In this document: one piece after another, positions 51,142-62,397 of the stretch
Layout: each line of letters starts with the position of its first letter
How positions within the stretch are numbered: position 1 is the stretch's first letter
DNA from: Marinobacterium aestuarii
GTDB taxonomy: Bacteria > Pseudomonadota > Gammaproteobacteria > Pseudomonadales > Balneatricaceae
Reading direction: 5' to 3'
Length of the DNA stretch: 64,000 nucleotides
Assembly: GCF_001651805.1 (NCBI RefSeq)
Contig: NZ_CP015839.1
Span: 3,162,001 to 3,226,000 of the forward strand
Program-made: the position numbers and the translations under genes
The notes under the pieces: generated by a model
What the model was told of the DNA's origin: nothing
Database searches by the model: none
The model's input: the letters and a program-made list of their open reading frames with translations, nothing else

Positions 51142-52098
51142 TCAGGCATCAGGCGGTACAGCGTTCAGCTCGGCGCGAATAAAGTCCCGAAAAACGCTCA
51201 CCCGCGCTGGTGCCTGGTCGCCACTGAGGCTAATGGCGTAGAGTTTGCCGTCACTCAGGAACCAGTCGGGCAAGACCGGCACAATCAGACCGGCGGCAAG
51301 GCTCGCGCCTGCAATAAGGTCCGGCAATACACCGATACCGCCACCGGCCTGGATAATGCGGTGCACGCTGGCGTAGTCCGTGGTGCGGGCCACCGGTCTT
51401 GCCGTGACCTCCACCCGACGCCCCCTGGCATTCACCAGTGGGAGACTCGCAGCCCCCGCCAGTTCACGAAAGGTCACCAGATCCTGGGTTTGCAGATCCT
51501 GCGGCGTTTCGGGTATCCCCCGCGCTGCCAGATAGCTGGGTGCTGCGTAAAGGCCCATGCGAAATGCCGTCAGCACTGAGGCACGGTAACCCATGTCCGG
51601 CAGATTACCTGAGGTCGCCCGCAGTGCCAGATCGATTCGATTGGCCGCCAGATCCAGCGATGCGTCCGTCAGCAGCAGCTCCACCGTAATCTGTGGATGC
51701 AGCACGCGAAATCGCACCAGCAGCGGCGGTAACACATCGAGGCCGATATCCATCGGTGCCGTCACCCGCAGATTGCCATGGGGCACGGTGCGGGACTGGC
51801 GCGCGCCCTGGGTGGCATCGGCCAGCAAGGAGAGCGCATCCCGCGCCTTGGTGTAGAAAGCGATTCCCTCCTCAGTCGCGCTCACGGCCCTGGGCGTGCG
51901 TGCCAGCAGCGCAGCGCCGAGCCGGGCCTCCAGCCGTGAAACCCGCCGGCTGATACTGCCCTTGGTCTCACCCATTTCAATGGCCGCCCGCGACACGGAA
52001 CCAAACTCGATCACGGCACAGAATGCCTTGATGTCTTCCAGCGAGCCCCCAAGCATGCCGCCAAAGCTGTTGGATCCGCCGCTAATATGTGAGGTCAT
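51142..52098 (-). CDS. LysR-family regulator divergent from doxX
   Basis: A 318-residue LysR-type regulator. The DNA-binding region reads AVIEFGSVSRAAIEMGETKG and continues to LEARLGAALLARTPR; the effector domain follows. It is divergent from the DoxX/dioxygenase genes and probably controls them. An ATG 15 codons in (MLGGSLEDIKAF) is an alternative start. Confidence 0.9.
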   Translation of the reverse strand: MTSHISGGSNSFGGMLGGSLEDIKAFCAVIEFGSVSRAAIEMGETKGSISRRVSRLEARLGAALLARTPRAVSATEEGIAFYTKARDALSLLADATQGARQSRTVPHGNLRVTAPMDIGLDVLPPLLVRFRVLHPQITVELLLTDASLDLAANRIDLALRATSGNLPDMGYRASVLTAFRMGLYAAPSYLAARGIPETPQDLQTQDLVTFRELAGAASLPLVNARGRRVEVTARPVARTTDYASVHRIIQAGGGIGVLPDLIAGASLAAGLIVPVLPDWFLSDGKLYAISLSGDQAPARVSVFRDFIRAELNAVPPDA

Positions 52099-52261
52099 GG
52101 GATTCTCTGATAATGACTACCGGACAATAGATATAGTTTCCATTATAGAAACCTTAGGTTACTGTTTTGCATTCTATTCAAAAAATGGAAACCAACATAC
52201 CATGGTCTTCAGTTTCAGCGCACCGCCTGACACCCCACTCATACGCTTCTGGAGATACGCC

Positions 52262-52708
52262 ATGACCACTCAAACCCTTAGCAGCACCCTGTTCGATCGC
52301 CTGTCACCGCTGGGCTACCCACTGATTCGCATCACCGCGGGCCTGCTGCTGATGCCCCATGGTGCCCAGAAACTCTTTGGCTGGTTTGGCGGCTATGGCC
52401 TGGATGCCACCGGCCAGTTCTTCGCCACCAGCCTTGGCATGGAGCCCGGTTTTCTGTTCGCCCTGCTGGCGGGCCTGGTGGAGTTCTTCGGCGGTCTGGC
52501 GCTGGTACTGGGCCTGCTGACCCGCCCGGCGGCACTGGCCATCGCGACCCTGATGGGCGTAGCCCTGACGGTACACGCAGCCAACGGTTTCTTCTGGACC
52601 AACGGCGGAGTGGAATATCCGCTGATGTGGGGCCTGATCGCCCTTGCGGTTTTCCTGCGCGGCGGCGAGCGTTTCTCTCTGGATAGCCGCTTGGGATTGA
52701 AGTTCTAA
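52262..52708 (+). CDS. DoxX-family membrane protein
   Basis: A 148-residue integral membrane protein with four helices. The motif LLLMPHGAQKLFGWFGGYGL is characteristic of the family. DoxX-like proteins take part in quinol/thiosulfate redox and oxidative or sulfur stress. GGAG lies seven bases before the ATG. It precedes an extradiol dioxygenase gene by 79 bp in a grouping common in proteobacteria. Confidence 0.9.
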   Translation: MTTQTLSSTLFDRLSPLGYPLIRITAGLLLMPHGAQKLFGWFGGYGLDATGQFFATSLGMEPGFLFALLAGLVEFFGGLALVLGLLTRPAALAIATLMGVALTVHAANGFFWTNGGVEYPLMWGLIALAVFLRGGERFSLDSRLGLKF

Positions 52709-52787
52709 ACTGCACTTTGCCTGTTTACCCCGCCGCCAGCTAATGCCTGGCGGCGGCATTTCACCGCCGTCATTCGAGGACAATTTC

Positions 52788-53612
52788 ATGAGCCCAGCAC
52801 GCTTGCCCAGTATCTTTATCCCTCACGGCGCCGGCCCGTGCTTTTTCATGGACTGGCCTCCGGCCGGCACCTGGGATCACATGGAAGCCTGGCTGAGCAA
52901 CGTCATAAGCCAGCTGGACAGCCGCCCCAGGGCTCTGCTGGTTATTTCCGCCCACTGGGAGGCGCCTGAGTTCAGCGTTAATGCCCAGGCCGCACCGAGT
53001 CTGCTGTACGACTATTACGGCTTTCCGGCCCACACCTACCAACTCCAATGGCCCGCGCCCGGCAACCCTGAACTGGCGGGCCGCATTCAGACACTGCTCG
53101 CCGACGCCGGTATCCCCTGTACCCCGGAGCACAAGCGTGGGCTGGACCACGGCGTATTCATTCCGCTCAAACTCGCCACCCCCGACGCCGATATCCCTGT
53201 GGTGCAGCTGTCGCTGCGTGCAGGACTCGATCCCGCCGAACATCTTGCGCTCGGCAAGGCGCTGGCACCGCTGCGTGATGAAGGCGTACTGATTATTGGC
53301 AGCGGCATGAGCTTTCACAACATGCAGCGCCTGCGCCAGGGCGGTGCCCAGACCGACCCGGACTCGATACGCTTTGACCACTGGCTGGCCGAAACCGTCG
53401 CTCTCCCCCGGGCCGAGCGCGAGCAGCGTCTTGGCAACTGGGCCCAGGCGCCGGGTGGGCGTGCATCCCACCCGGCGGAGGAACACCTGCTGCCGTTGCA
53501 TGTTATCGCCGGTGCCGCGGGCGCAGATCCGGGCCAGAAAGTGTTTGAAGACAGGGTCATGGGCAGCGTGCAATCGGCCTTCATCTTTGGCACAGCCGCC
53601 GCCGCAGACTGA
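52788..53612 (+). CDS. DODA-type extradiol ring-cleavage dioxygenase
   Basis: A 274-residue class III extradiol dioxygenase of the YgiD/LigB family. Metal-ligand histidines are visible in IFIPHGAGP, VISAHWEAPEF and GLDHGVFIPL; a further conserved His is in GSGMSFHNMQ. It cleaves catecholic rings such as DOPA; the real substrate is unknown. GAGG precedes the ATG at 52788. It is in the DoxX operon under the divergent LysR. Confidence 0.92.
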   Translation: MSPARLPSIFIPHGAGPCFFMDWPPAGTWDHMEAWLSNVISQLDSRPRALLVISAHWEAPEFSVNAQAAPSLLYDYYGFPAHTYQLQWPAPGNPELAGRIQTLLADAGIPCTPEHKRGLDHGVFIPLKLATPDADIPVVQLSLRAGLDPAEHLALGKALAPLRDEGVLIIGSGMSFHNMQRLRQGGAQTDPDSIRFDHWLAETVALPRAEREQRLGNWAQAPGGRASHPAEEHLLPLHVIAGAAGADPGQKVFEDRVMGSVQSAFIFGTAAAAD

Positions 53613-53843
53613 CGGTTTGACCTGCGGGGACATTAAATACCGAAAAAACCGTCGGTTTCGGCATCCGGCGGTCGAAGCCTGCTGCACTGCGGTGTTAAAC
53701 TCAGACTCCCTGCTGCGGGCCCGTCCTGCAGTCAGGTCCCATTTTGTCAAGGAGTCTACTGGATGCCGCTGTTCCACCCCTCCCCGCTGGCCTGTACAGG
53801 CGGTGCTGTTCCATCCAGCCCCTGGTTCAGGTAACAGGGCGCC

Positions 53844-54701
53844 ATGAAAACTCCCAAACGCATACTGCCCCTGGTCGAAGATGGCCTGGTGGATGAAGTG
53901 ATCAGCCGGCTGATGAGCGGCAAGGAAGCCGACGTCTATGTGGTGCGCTGCGGCACCGAGATACGCTGCGCCAAGGTCTACAAGGAAGCCACCAAGCGCA
54001 GCTTCAAGCAGGCGGTTAATTATCAGGAAGGCCGCAAGGTCAAGAACAGCCGCCGCGCCCGGGCCATGGAAAAGGGTTCGAAATTCGGCCGCAAGCAGCA
54101 GGAAGAAACCTGGCAGAACGCCGAGGTCGATGCTCTCTATCGGCTGGCAGCGGCCGGTGTGCGCGTGCCGCAGCCCTATGGCTGCACGGATGGCGTGCTA
54201 CTGATGGAACTGATCACAGACGAAGCCGGCGATGTCGCGCCGCGCCTGAGTGATGTATCCATGTCTGCCGAGCAGGCACTGGAAGATCACGCCCTGCTGA
54301 TGAACTACGTCATGCGCATGCTCTGCGCCGGCGTCGTGCACGGCGACCTGTCGGAATTCAATGTGCTGGTGGATGAATACGGTCCGGTGATCATCGACCT
54401 GCCCCAGGCGGTGGATGCGGCGGCTAACAACCACGCCCAATCGATGCTGGCACGGGACGTCGACAACATGACCCACTACTACAGCCAGTTCGCCCCCCAA
54501 CTGCTGGGCAGCCGTTATGCCAAGGAAATCTGGGCGCTGTACGAAGACGGCAAGCTGCACGAAGACATCGAGCTGACCGGCGAGTTCGCCGAAAGCACCG
54601 AAAGTGCCGATGTGGATGCGGTTCTGGACGAGATCAAATCGGTGTTTGCCGAGGAACAGGCCCGCCAGGAACGTTTGCGCGAAGCCGAACACGAAAGCTA
54701 G
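53844..54701 (+). CDS. RIO1-family serine protein kinase
   Basis: A 285-residue kinase of the bacterial RIO group (similar in style to PA4780 of Pseudomonas). ATP-binding elements are in LMSGKEADVYVVRC and IRCAKVYKEA, the catalytic loop is VVHGDLSEFNVLV and the metal-binding site IIDLPQAVD. The basic segment KNSRRARAMEKGSKFGRKQQ is typical. The C-terminus is acidic and helical. It is monocistronic with a terminator downstream. Confidence 0.9.
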   Translation: MKTPKRILPLVEDGLVDEVISRLMSGKEADVYVVRCGTEIRCAKVYKEATKRSFKQAVNYQEGRKVKNSRRARAMEKGSKFGRKQQEETWQNAEVDALYRLAAAGVRVPQPYGCTDGVLLMELITDEAGDVAPRLSDVSMSAEQALEDHALLMNYVMRMLCAGVVHGDLSEFNVLVDEYGPVIIDLPQAVDAAANNHAQSMLARDVDNMTHYYSQFAPQLLGSRYAKEIWALYEDGKLHEDIELTGEFAESTESADVDAVLDEIKSVFAEEQARQERLREAEHES

Positions 54702-54719
54702 GTTTGGATACAGGATCGA

Positions 54720-54760
54720 CGCCCACCCCGCTCTGGTGGTGGGCGCCTGCCCCTTTTTTT
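54720..54760 (+). terminator. Terminator of the RIO kinase gene
   Basis: GCCCACC pairs with GGTGGGC around a ten-base loop; a seven-T run begins nine bases after the stem. The gap makes it a weaker intrinsic terminator. Confidence 0.6.
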
Positions 54761-54768
54761 CAGTACCC

Positions 54769-55305
54769 TCAGACCTGCTGCAGCACCGTCCAGGAGACTT
54801 CGCATTCCCCTCCGGCCGCGGCTACATAGGCCGAATCCCCGGTGATAGTCACGGACAGATCCATGGTGCGCTCCACCAGCGCGGCCAGGGCTTCAATTTC
54901 CGCCCATTCAAAGCGAAAAACAGACGCCTTCAGCGCCGAAAACTTGTTGCGGCCCTGCTCCCACCAGACATCGGACTTGGTATTGAAGCTGTACACCCGC
55001 ACTTCCCGTGCCTGGTGTGTGGCCTTCTTGACCCTATCCATCGCAGGCTCGCCCACATCAACCCAGAGCGCAATCTGATCATCCAGGGTGCGCGCCCAGA
55101 GGTCAGGCTCTTCCGCCGCACTGATGCCCTTGGTAAAGACCAGATGCTCCCGGGCATTCAGACAGTACGCCAGCACCCGCACCATCATGCGCTCGAGGGT
55201 CTCGGACGGATGCTGCGCAATGGTGAGGTTAAGGGTGTCGTAATAGTCGCGGTTCAGATCGGACAGTGAAATCCGCGCTTTGTAGATGGTAGGTTTAACT
55301 GCCAC
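54769..55305 (-). CDS. yaeQ: YaeQ-family protein
   Basis: A 178-residue protein of the PD-(D/E)xK-like YaeQ family, function uncertain. It begins (GTG) AVKPTIYKARISLSDLNRDY, which is the family N-terminus, and this decides a GTG start at 55305 over an upstream ATG. AAGG lies about ten bases before it. Conserved blocks include LTIAQHPSETLERMMVRVLA and VYSFNTKSDVWW. It is convergent with the RIO kinase gene. Confidence 0.88.
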   Translation of the reverse strand: MAVKPTIYKARISLSDLNRDYYDTLNLTIAQHPSETLERMMVRVLAYCLNAREHLVFTKGISAAEEPDLWARTLDDQIALWVDVGEPAMDRVKKATHQAREVRVYSFNTKSDVWWEQGRNKFSALKASVFRFEWAEIEALAALVERTMDLSVTITGDSAYVAAAGGECEVSWTVLQQV

Positions 55306-55530
55306 AGATAAGGACCTTAAGGATTCGTAAATGGCGTATCCTGCTGCACGCCACAAAATACAGGGCCGAGATAGTGCCTTATCTGCCAGTTGCTTGCCAG
55401 CGGCTTTTGGTGACAGCCGGGGCGAAAGTGCCGCAGCAAAAGCCATTCGGGAGGGAGCAGGGAGTGTGCGTGAGTAGCCGGACAGTTCGATTATTGCCCC
55501 ACTGCAGAAGGAAGCTATTTGTCAGCCCGG

Positions 55531-57255
55531 TTAATAAGAGGAGTCACCGCGGCGGCCATTTTTCAGTATTAAGGCCAGGTCCTGCGCCGATGCCGGGCGC
55601 TGCAGGTAATAGCCCTGCACCATTGCACAGCCCTCAGTGCGCAGGAAGTTCAACTGTTCCAGCGTTTCTACGCCCTCAGCGATCACACGAATATTGAGTT
55701 TTGCCGCCATCGCAATGATCGCACTGTTAATGGCGACATCATCCGTATCCTGCGGTATATCACGCACAAAGGAACGATCAATCTTGAGTGCATCGACCGG
55801 AAAGCGCTTGAGATAGCTCAGGCTGGAATAGCCGGTACCAAAGTCATCGAGGGAGATTGAGATACCACAGGCCCGCAACTCCTGCAGCGTCTTCAGGGAC
55901 GCTGTCGTATCCTGCATCAGGGTACTCTCTGTAATCTCCACTTCCAGGCACTCGGGCGGCAGTTCGTTTTCATCAAGCACCGTCTTGACAAGATCCACCA
56001 GGTTTTTCTGTCGGAACTGGCAGGCGGAAAAGTTCACCGCGACCCGCAGTGGCGGATAACCCGTATCACGCCAGATCCTTGCCTGAGCACAGGCCTTGCG
56101 CAGCACCCACTCGCCCAAGGGCACCACCAGGCCGGATTCTTCCGCCAACGGGATAAACTGTTCCGGGCTTACCAAGCCCCGCTCAGGACACTGCCAGCGC
56201 AGCAATGCCTCAACACCCACTATATGGCCCGTCGCCAGCTCGACCTGTGGCTGATAGTGCAGCACGAACTCCCGCTGTTCGAGTGCCCGGCGCAGCGCCT
56301 TCAACAGCTCCAGCCGTTCAGCCTTTTTCTCACCTATTTCCGAGCGATAGAACTCGTAATGACTGCCACCGGTCTGTTTCGCGAGGTACATTGACATATC
56401 GGCGTTGCGCAGCAATTCTTCACTGTCGGTACCATCGACCGGAAAGACGCTAATACCTACGCTCGCCCGGATCTGCAGCGCCTGCTCCGCGACTTCCAGC
56501 GGCTGCGACAACTGCTCGAGAATTTTTCTGGCCGCCACAGCCGCGTCGTCACGATGCTCCAGATTCGTCAGAATCAGGGTAAACTCATCGCCAGCAAGGC
56601 GCGCCACCGTATCACTGGTGCGCACGGCCTGGGTCAGGCGATCCGCGACCGTCCTGAGCAGGGTATCACCGGCATTGTGTCCGAGACTGTCGTTCACATC
56701 CTTGAAGTTGTCCAAGTCCAGATAGAGCACCCCGACCAGACCTGAAGACCGCTGCGCCATGCGCAGACTGTGGCTGAGGCGGTCAATGAACAGCACCCGG
56801 TTCGGCAACCCTGTGAGCGCATCATAGTTAGCCAGAAAATGAAGTCGCTTCTGTGCTTCTCGGTTTTCACGGCGCGTAACAGCGTCACGCAATTCACGCT
56901 CAACCGCCGGAGCCAGGCGCTTAAGGTGACCTTTTATCAAGTAGTCCTGGGCCCCCTGCTTGATCGCGGCGACAGCCCTTTCTTCACCTATAGTGCCGGA
57001 AACGAAGATGAAGGGTATATCCGGGTTGTGCCGTCGCACTATATCCAGAGCATCGCTGCCGTTAAAGGCCGGCATGGTGAAATCGGAGAAAACGATATCC
57101 CAGGACTCCTGCTGCAGCGCACTTTCCAGTGCCTCGCGGGTATCGACACAGACAAAACTCGGATTGTAGCCACCGCGCTTGAGTTCATTCACCAGCAGGA
57201 GGGTGTCGTTCAGCTCATCCTCGACTATCAGCGCCCGTAACGTTTCAATGCTCAT
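55531..57255 (-). CDS. Receiver-GGDEF-EAL response regulator
   Basis: A 574-residue cyclic-di-GMP regulator. Residues 1-125 form a receiver (phospho-acceptor in VFSDFTMPAFNG). A diguanylate cyclase domain follows with AGDEF in place of GGDEF (RLAGDEFTLIL). An intact-looking EAL domain comes last (VEALLRWQ, then DDFGTGYSSLSYLKRFPVDA). A first-position Ala in GGDEF can still be active, so direction of c-di-GMP turnover is unclear. It is the last gene of the signalling operon, about 70 bp after the small response regulator. The start is uncertain between 57255 and 57270. Confidence 0.9.
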   Translation of the reverse strand: MSIETLRALIVEDELNDTLLLVNELKRGGYNPSFVCVDTREALESALQQESWDIVFSDFTMPAFNGSDALDIVRRHNPDIPFIFVSGTIGEERAVAAIKQGAQDYLIKGHLKRLAPAVERELRDAVTRRENREAQKRLHFLANYDALTGLPNRVLFIDRLSHSLRMAQRSSGLVGVLYLDLDNFKDVNDSLGHNAGDTLLRTVADRLTQAVRTSDTVARLAGDEFTLILTNLEHRDDAAVAARKILEQLSQPLEVAEQALQIRASVGISVFPVDGTDSEELLRNADMSMYLAKQTGGSHYEFYRSEIGEKKAERLELLKALRRALEQREFVLHYQPQVELATGHIVGVEALLRWQCPERGLVSPEQFIPLAEESGLVVPLGEWVLRKACAQARIWRDTGYPPLRVAVNFSACQFRQKNLVDLVKTVLDENELPPECLEVEITESTLMQDTTASLKTLQELRACGISISLDDFGTGYSSLSYLKRFPVDALKIDRSFVRDIPQDTDDVAINSAIIAMAAKLNIRVIAEGVETLEQLNFLRTEGCAMVQGYYLQRPASAQDLALILKNGRRGDSSY

Positions 57256-57323
57256 CGTCTTATCATCCATGTTATACGACGCCGGCCAGGAGTGTAGTCG
57301 CCTCTTCCACATCAAATACCCTT

Positions 57324-57755
57324 CTAGGGTAGCTCATTCAGCCGCAACCAATAGGTACCGAGATGACTAACCGCCTGGGCAAACTCATTGAAATCCACCG
57401 GTTTGCGCACGTAACTGTTAGCCCCCAGCTGGTAGGCACTGATCATATCCTGCTCCTCTCTGGACGACGTGAGAATCACCACCGGCATGAGTTTGGTCGT
57501 ATCATGGCGACGAATTCTGCGCAGCACCTCCAGGCCATCGATCCTGGGCAGTTTCAGATCCAGCAGCACGACTGCGGGCAATGAGTCCGCGGTGCGCCCC
57601 TGCGGCTGGTCGGAGGGGAAGAGGTATTCAAGCGCCTCGACACCGTCGCGCACAACAACAACCTCGTTGCGAATATCACTCTTTTTAAACGCCCGCAGCG
57701 CCAGTGCCTCATCGTCAGGATTATCCTCAACCAGCAGTATCGGATTCTGATTCAT
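57324..57755 (-). CDS. Single-domain response regulator (Rcp1-like)
   Basis: A 143-residue receiver-only protein. The acidic pair is in [17 protein letters not shown], the phospho-acceptor in [13 protein letters not shown] and the Lys in YVRKPVDF. The 'NPDDE' style is that of Rcp1-type regulators that pair with phytochrome-like or multi-sensor kinases. It overlaps the stop of the upstream receiver-kinase gene by four bases (ATGA), so the two are coupled. Confidence 0.92.
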   Translation of the reverse strand: MNQNPILLVEDNPDDEALALRAFKKSDIRNEVVVVRDGVEALEYLFPSDQPQGRTADSLPAVVLLDLKLPRIDGLEVLRRIRRHDTTKLMPVVILTSSREEQDMISAYQLGANSYVRKPVDFNEFAQAVSHLGTYWLRLNELP

Positions 57756-58882
57756 GCCCCCTGTCCCTCCCCATTCGGCAGTGTAAAGTAAAACGTTGCC
57801 CCCTCGCCAACGGCGGCCTGGGCCCAGATGCGCCCCCCGTGACGATGAACAATGCGCTGCACTGTTGCCAGCCCAATACCAGTCCCCGGATACTCCTGTT
57901 CCTTGTGCAGGCGCTGGAAAGCACCAAAGAGTTTGTCCGCATACGCCATATCGAATCCGGCACCCTTATCCCGTACAAAATAGCAGGTCTCGTTATTATG
58001 CACGCACAGGCCGAACTCGATCTTTGTCACCTCGCACTTGCCGGAATACTTCCAGGCATTGTTCAGCAGGTTTTCCAGCACAGCACGTATTAAATGCGGG
58101 TCTGCCTGCACCATGGCACTGGCACCGATCTCGACGTCGATCTCCCGGCGGGGGTCGCTCTCCCGTATATCCGCCAGCACAGACTCCGCCAGAGCACTGA
58201 TATCGAACGCACTGCGGTTTAGGCCCGCTCGACTGATGCGCGACAACTTGAGCAGCGCATCGATAAGGGTGCCCATTCGCTGGGCAGCTGCACGCACTCG
58301 TGTCAGGTAGTCACAGCCCACCTCGCCCAACTTGTCATTGTAGTCCTCCATCAGAGCCTGGCTGAATCCATCGATCGCGCGCAGCGGTGCGCGAAGATCA
58401 TGTGACACCGAATAGCTGAAGGCTTCGAGCTCCTTGTTGGCCGCCTCCAGCTCCTCGGTACGACGGTGCAGCTCCTGCTCATGCTCGTACATGTCGATAA
58501 AAAGTTTTACCTTGTTGAGCAGCACTTCCGGCTTGAATGGCTTGACGATATAACTGAAAGCGCCCTTCTCGTAACCATGGAAAATATTGATGTGTTCGGT
58601 ATAAATGGCCGATACAAAGATAAAGGGCATCTTGGCCGTTTTTTCTTCCTGGCGCAGCAGTTCAGCCAGTTCGTATCCGTCCATTTCGGGCATCTGTATG
58701 TCCAGCAGCGCCAGCGCAAAATCGTGATGTAATGTAAGCATCAAGGCTTCGTTGCCACTGGCCGCGCGATACAACTCGACCGGCAAATGCCTCAACAGAC
58801 GTTCCAGCACCAGAAGGTTCTCGGGCTTGTCATCCACCATCAGAATCTTCGGCTTTGTCAACAGAACCCTAGTGTCATGCAT
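57752..58882 (-). CDS. Receiver-histidine kinase
   Basis: A 376-residue protein: an N-terminal receiver (Asp in [13 protein letters not shown]), a short coiled coil, then a HisKA/HATPase kinase (phospho-His in [22 protein letters not shown] lid in [13 protein letters not shown]). There is no membrane segment. It starts at ATG 58882, sharing one base with the stop of the large hybrid kinase gene. It may receive phosphate from that kinase and pass it to the small regulator downstream. Confidence 0.92.
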   Translation of the reverse strand: MHDTRVLLTKPKILMVDDKPENLLVLERLLRHLPVELYRAASGNEALMLTLHHDFALALLDIQMPEMDGYELAELLRQEEKTAKMPFIFVSAIYTEHINIFHGYEKGAFSYIVKPFKPEVLLNKVKLFIDMYEHEQELHRRTEELEAANKELEAFSYSVSHDLRAPLRAIDGFSQALMEDYNDKLGEVGCDYLTRVRAAAQRMGTLIDALLKLSRISRAGLNRSAFDISALAESVLADIRESDPRREIDVEIGASAMVQADPHLIRAVLENLLNNAWKYSGKCEVTKIEFGLCVHNNETCYFVRDKGAGFDMAYADKLFGAFQRLHKEQEYPGTGIGLATVQRIVHRHGGRIWAQAAVGEGATFYFTLPNGEGQGA

Positions 58883-61800
58883 CACTTTCTCACCCATATT
58901 CGCATAAGAGACATCAGGCGTTCGACATCGACCGGTTTCGATATATAGTCATTCGCTCCCGCCTCGATACACTTCTGACGGTCTTCCTTCATCGCCTTGG
59001 CGGTCAGGGCAAGAATGGGCAGATCCCGGAATTCCCTGCGCTGTCGAATGCGCTGCATACACTCATAGCCATCCATCTCGGGCATCATGATGTCCATCAG
59101 CACAAAATCCATCTGCGGATACGCATCCAGAATTTTCAGCGCTGTACAGCCATTCTCCGCCTTGTGTATTGCCATGCCTTTTTCCTTCAGAACCTTGCCA
59201 AGCGCAAAAATATTACGCATATCATCGTCGACAAGCAGAATCTGCTTACCCTGCAGAAGCCCTTCCTTGTCATACAAGCGCGTGATCATGTCTTTTTTTG
59301 ACGCCGGTAAATCCTTGACGGTTCGGTGAAGGAAAAGCGCCGTTTCATCGAGCAGCCGTTCCTCGCTTTTTACCCCTTTCACAATAATGGTCTCGGTGTA
59401 TTGTTGCAGCTCGTCATTTTCCTGCTGCGTCAGCTCCTTGCCGGTATACACAATGATCGGGGGCATGTTATCGCCGCTTTTCTTTTTCAGCGCCTGAATG
59501 AATTCAAAACCGCTTATATCCGGCAGGCCAACATCAAGCACGATGCAATCAATGGTGCGCTCGTCATACACCGCCAAGGCTTCCTGGGCGGTACCGGCGC
59601 CAATACACTGCACGTCGCCATTACCGATAAGCTTCACGATGGCCTTGCGCATGGCTTCATTGTCTTCAACGATCAGCAAACTCTTCATTTTTCGATTAAT
59701 AAAGCCTTCGATGCGCTCGAATACGCCGTCGAGTTGTACCTTGGTGACTGGTTTGGTGAGGTAATCAACAGCACCGAACCTTATCGGGTCCAGCGTTTTT
59801 TCATTCGCTGACACAACATGAACGGGGATATGCCGCACAGCCGGATCGCCCTTCAATTCCTTGAGCACCACGTGTCCGTTGATGCCTGGCAGCTCCAGAT
59901 CCAGAATAATCGCCTGCGGCAGATATTCAGCCGCAAGTCGAAGGCCGTCTTCACCGGTTGCCGCATTGATGTGTTTGAAACCCTTTTGTATCGCCTGGGC
60001 GGCCAGTATGCGAGCGAAATCAGCATCATCTTCGATGATTAATACAACCGGGTCCTTGTCCCGAATATCGTCACGCTGATCAGTAATACAGGGATAATTC
60101 AGAAACCGGTTTTGGTCCGGATCAGACACAAGCTTCTGCCGAGTGCGCTCGGGCTGTAGCGGCGGTTCAGCGGCCGGCGCAGCGGCAATTTCCAGCGGCA
60201 AGACCAGCGCAAAGGTTGACCCTGCCCCCAGTGCGCTTTTCATCGTAACACTGCCACCCAGCAACTTGGCCAATTCACGGCAGATGGACAGCCCCAGCCC
60301 AGTCCCCCCATATTTCCTCGCGGTGCCTCCCTCTGCCTGAACAAAGGCTTCAAAAATGGCATCCTGCTTGCCCTCGGCAACACCAATGCCGGTATCAGTC
60401 ACAGCAATGCAAAGCTGGTCATTCGAATGACGCTTAAAGCTGATATCAACACCGCCATCATCGGAAAATTTCAGGGCATTTGAGATGAGGTTGTTGAGAA
60501 TCTGTTCCAGTCGGTGCCGATCAGTGCGAATGGACTCCGGCAGCAATGGATCGACCGACACCTCCAGTTTTAGCTTCTTCTCCTGCGCCAGGCGGCGGAA
60601 ATTGCGTTTCAGGTCAGCGGCAAAACCCGCAAGGCCGAGACTGGTGACGTTGACCTCAAGTCGCCCCGCCTCGACCTTGGAGAGGTCAAGAATATCGTTA
60701 ATAAGGTGTAACAGGTCGTGCCCACTCTTGCTGATCACCTGTGCACTTTCTACCTGTTCATCGTCCAGGTTGCCCTGGGTGTTGCCGGCAAGATCATTCG
60801 CCAAAATCAGCAGGCTGTTCAGCGGAGTTCGCAGCTCATGACTCATGTTTGCCAGGAACTCGCTCTTGTATTTACTGCTGATCTCCAGTTGCCTGGCCTT
60901 AAGCTGTATGTTTTCGCTGGCCGTTTCCAGATCCCTGTTCTTTTGCATGATGAGCTGAGTTTGTTCTTCAAGCTCTTCGTTGGCCGTCTGCAGCTCTTCG
61001 CGCTGCTCGCCAAGTTGCTGGGTTTGCTCTTCCAGCTCTTCATTGGTTTGCTCAAGTTCTTCCTGCTGTTGCTGCAGCTCCTCGCTCTGCTGCTGGGTTT
61101 CTTCGAGCAACAGTCTGATTTTCCGGTGTGCGGCGGCGGAGTGGAGCGATATGCCAATCGTTTTCATACTGGATTGAATAAATGCCTGCTCCACTTCGCT
61201 GAAAGCCTCGAACTTGCCCAGCTCCAGAACCCCCAGAGTACTGTCCTCAAAGGAAAACGGACACAGAAACAGGTTAGGCGGCGGGGTATCAATTAACGAC
61301 GACCTTACTCGAATGCTGTCTTCGCGCATTTCAGAGAGTGACATTGGCTCTTTCCCTGCGGCGACCTGCCCGATAAGGCCTTCGCCCATTCTGAAACACG
61401 TTTCCATATCACGGCCGCCAAAGGCATAACTGCCGAACAGCGATAACTGATTCTGGGCTTCATCCGCCAAATACAGGGAGCCAATGCTGGCGCCGGTATA
61501 GGTCGCCATAAATGCCACAATACTCGACGCCAGCTGCTCAACGTTCTTGTCACCACGCATCGCGTTATTGAGCTCGTTTTGCCCGCTGGTCAACCAGTTA
61601 AACCGTTCAGACTCCTGCGTTTTGGCTTTGAGTGAGTCGCGCATATTGACAAGCGCAGATCCGAGTATTTCCAGCTCTCGCGACCCACTGACGTTCACTT
61701 CAACATCCAGTTTGCCATTGCCGATATGCTCCGCCACAGCGACGGCCTGGGCCACAGGGCGGGTAATGGAACGAATAATGACGATGGACAGTAGAACGCC

Positions 61801-62397
61801 GATTAATAACCCAATCCCGAGCAGGGCTCGCTCAAAGTTACTCAGGAAGGTAATTTGACTGGACATAAGGTTGAAATCGGTCTGTAACAAGACCCGCTGA
61901 TCATCGACCATGTCACTCAGGATATTACTAACCTGTGCTCCAATCGGTATGACTTTGCTACTCAAAATATCAAGTGCCTGCTGCCTGTCGGTAAGCGCGA
62001 GCGCATCCACCTGACGTTCGTAAACTTCCAGCTCATTCAGCAGGGGGTTAAGTCTGTCCAGCCGAGTGATATTGTCAGAATTTGTCCAGTCTCGTGAAAG
62101 GGCATCAAAGCGCTGCAGCGGAGCTCGAATTTTATCTTCCCATGCCTGTCGCCGCTCCTCCCTGAAATGATCCTCCCCTACGATAAGCCACCCCTGTAAC
62201 GCAGAGAGCGAAGAACTGGTGCCCTGCTTGATTTCCAAACCGGCTTTGGTCGTCGGCTCGCGCACTTCGATGAGGCGACTGGCGATCTGACGCAGTTCGC
62301 CGATCTGCCAAATGGTGAGCACAACGGCGACGGCCAGTATCATTGCCATCAACGTATAGCCCAAACCTATTTTCTGGGCCAGCGTTCTTATTTTCAT
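58882..62397 (-). CDS. Membrane hybrid histidine kinase with three receivers
   Basis: A 1171-residue sensor. Transmembrane helices at about 13-33 and 193-212 flank a periplasmic four-helix (CHASE3-like) domain. HAMP (about 213-265), GAF (about 285-430) and a long Gln/Glu coiled coil follow ([20 protein letters not shown]). The kinase core has phospho-His 520 ([12 protein letters not shown]) and ATP motifs [12 protein letters not shown]. Three receivers carry Asp 833, Asp 955 and Asp 1102. There is no HPt. It overlaps the CheB-like gene by four bases. It is the sensory hub of the operon. Confidence 0.93.
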   Translation of the reverse strand: MKIRTLAQKIGLGYTLMAMILAVAVVLTIWQIGELRQIASRLIEVREPTTKAGLEIKQGTSSSLSALQGWLIVGEDHFREERRQAWEDKIRAPLQRFDALSRDWTNSDNITRLDRLNPLLNELEVYERQVDALALTDRQQALDILSSKVIPIGAQVSNILSDMVDDQRVLLQTDFNLMSSQITFLSNFERALLGIGLLIGVLLSIVIIRSITRPVAQAVAVAEHIGNGKLDVEVNVSGSRELEILGSALVNMRDSLKAKTQESERFNWLTSGQNELNNAMRGDKNVEQLASSIVAFMATYTGASIGSLYLADEAQNQLSLFGSYAFGGRDMETCFRMGEGLIGQVAAGKEPMSLSEMREDSIRVRSSLIDTPPPNLFLCPFSFEDSTLGVLELGKFEAFSEVEQAFIQSSMKTIGISLHSAAAHRKIRLLLEETQQQSEELQQQQEELEQTNEELEEQTQQLGEQREELQTANEELEEQTQLIMQKNRDLETASENIQLKARQLEISSKYKSEFLANMSHELRTPLNSLLILANDLAGNTQGNLDDEQVESAQVISKSGHDLLHLINDILDLSKVEAGRLEVNVTSLGLAGFAADLKRNFRRLAQEKKLKLEVSVDPLLPESIRTDRHRLEQILNNLISNALKFSDDGGVDISFKRHSNDQLCIAVTDTGIGVAEGKQDAIFEAFVQAEGGTARKYGGTGLGLSICRELAKLLGGSVTMKSALGAGSTFALVLPLEIAAAPAAEPPLQPERTRQKLVSDPDQNRFLNYPCITDQRDDIRDKDPVVLIIEDDADFARILAAQAIQKGFKHINAATGEDGLRLAAEYLPQAIILDLELPGINGHVVLKELKGDPAVRHIPVHVVSANEKTLDPIRFGAVDYLTKPVTKVQLDGVFERIEGFINRKMKSLLIVEDNEAMRKAIVKLIGNGDVQCIGAGTAQEALAVYDERTIDCIVLDVGLPDISGFEFIQALKKKSGDNMPPIIVYTGKELTQQENDELQQYTETIIVKGVKSEERLLDETALFLHRTVKDLPASKKDMITRLYDKEGLLQGKQILLVDDDMRNIFALGKVLKEKGMAIHKAENGCTALKILDAYPQMDFVLMDIMMPEMDGYECMQRIRQRREFRDLPILALTAKAMKEDRQKCIEAGANDYISKPVDVERLMSLMRIWVRK

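Noticed and set aside
60706-60718. TGTAACAGG inside the hybrid kinase gene as another member of the operator family
   Set aside because: Single unit within coding sequence and without phased neighbours.
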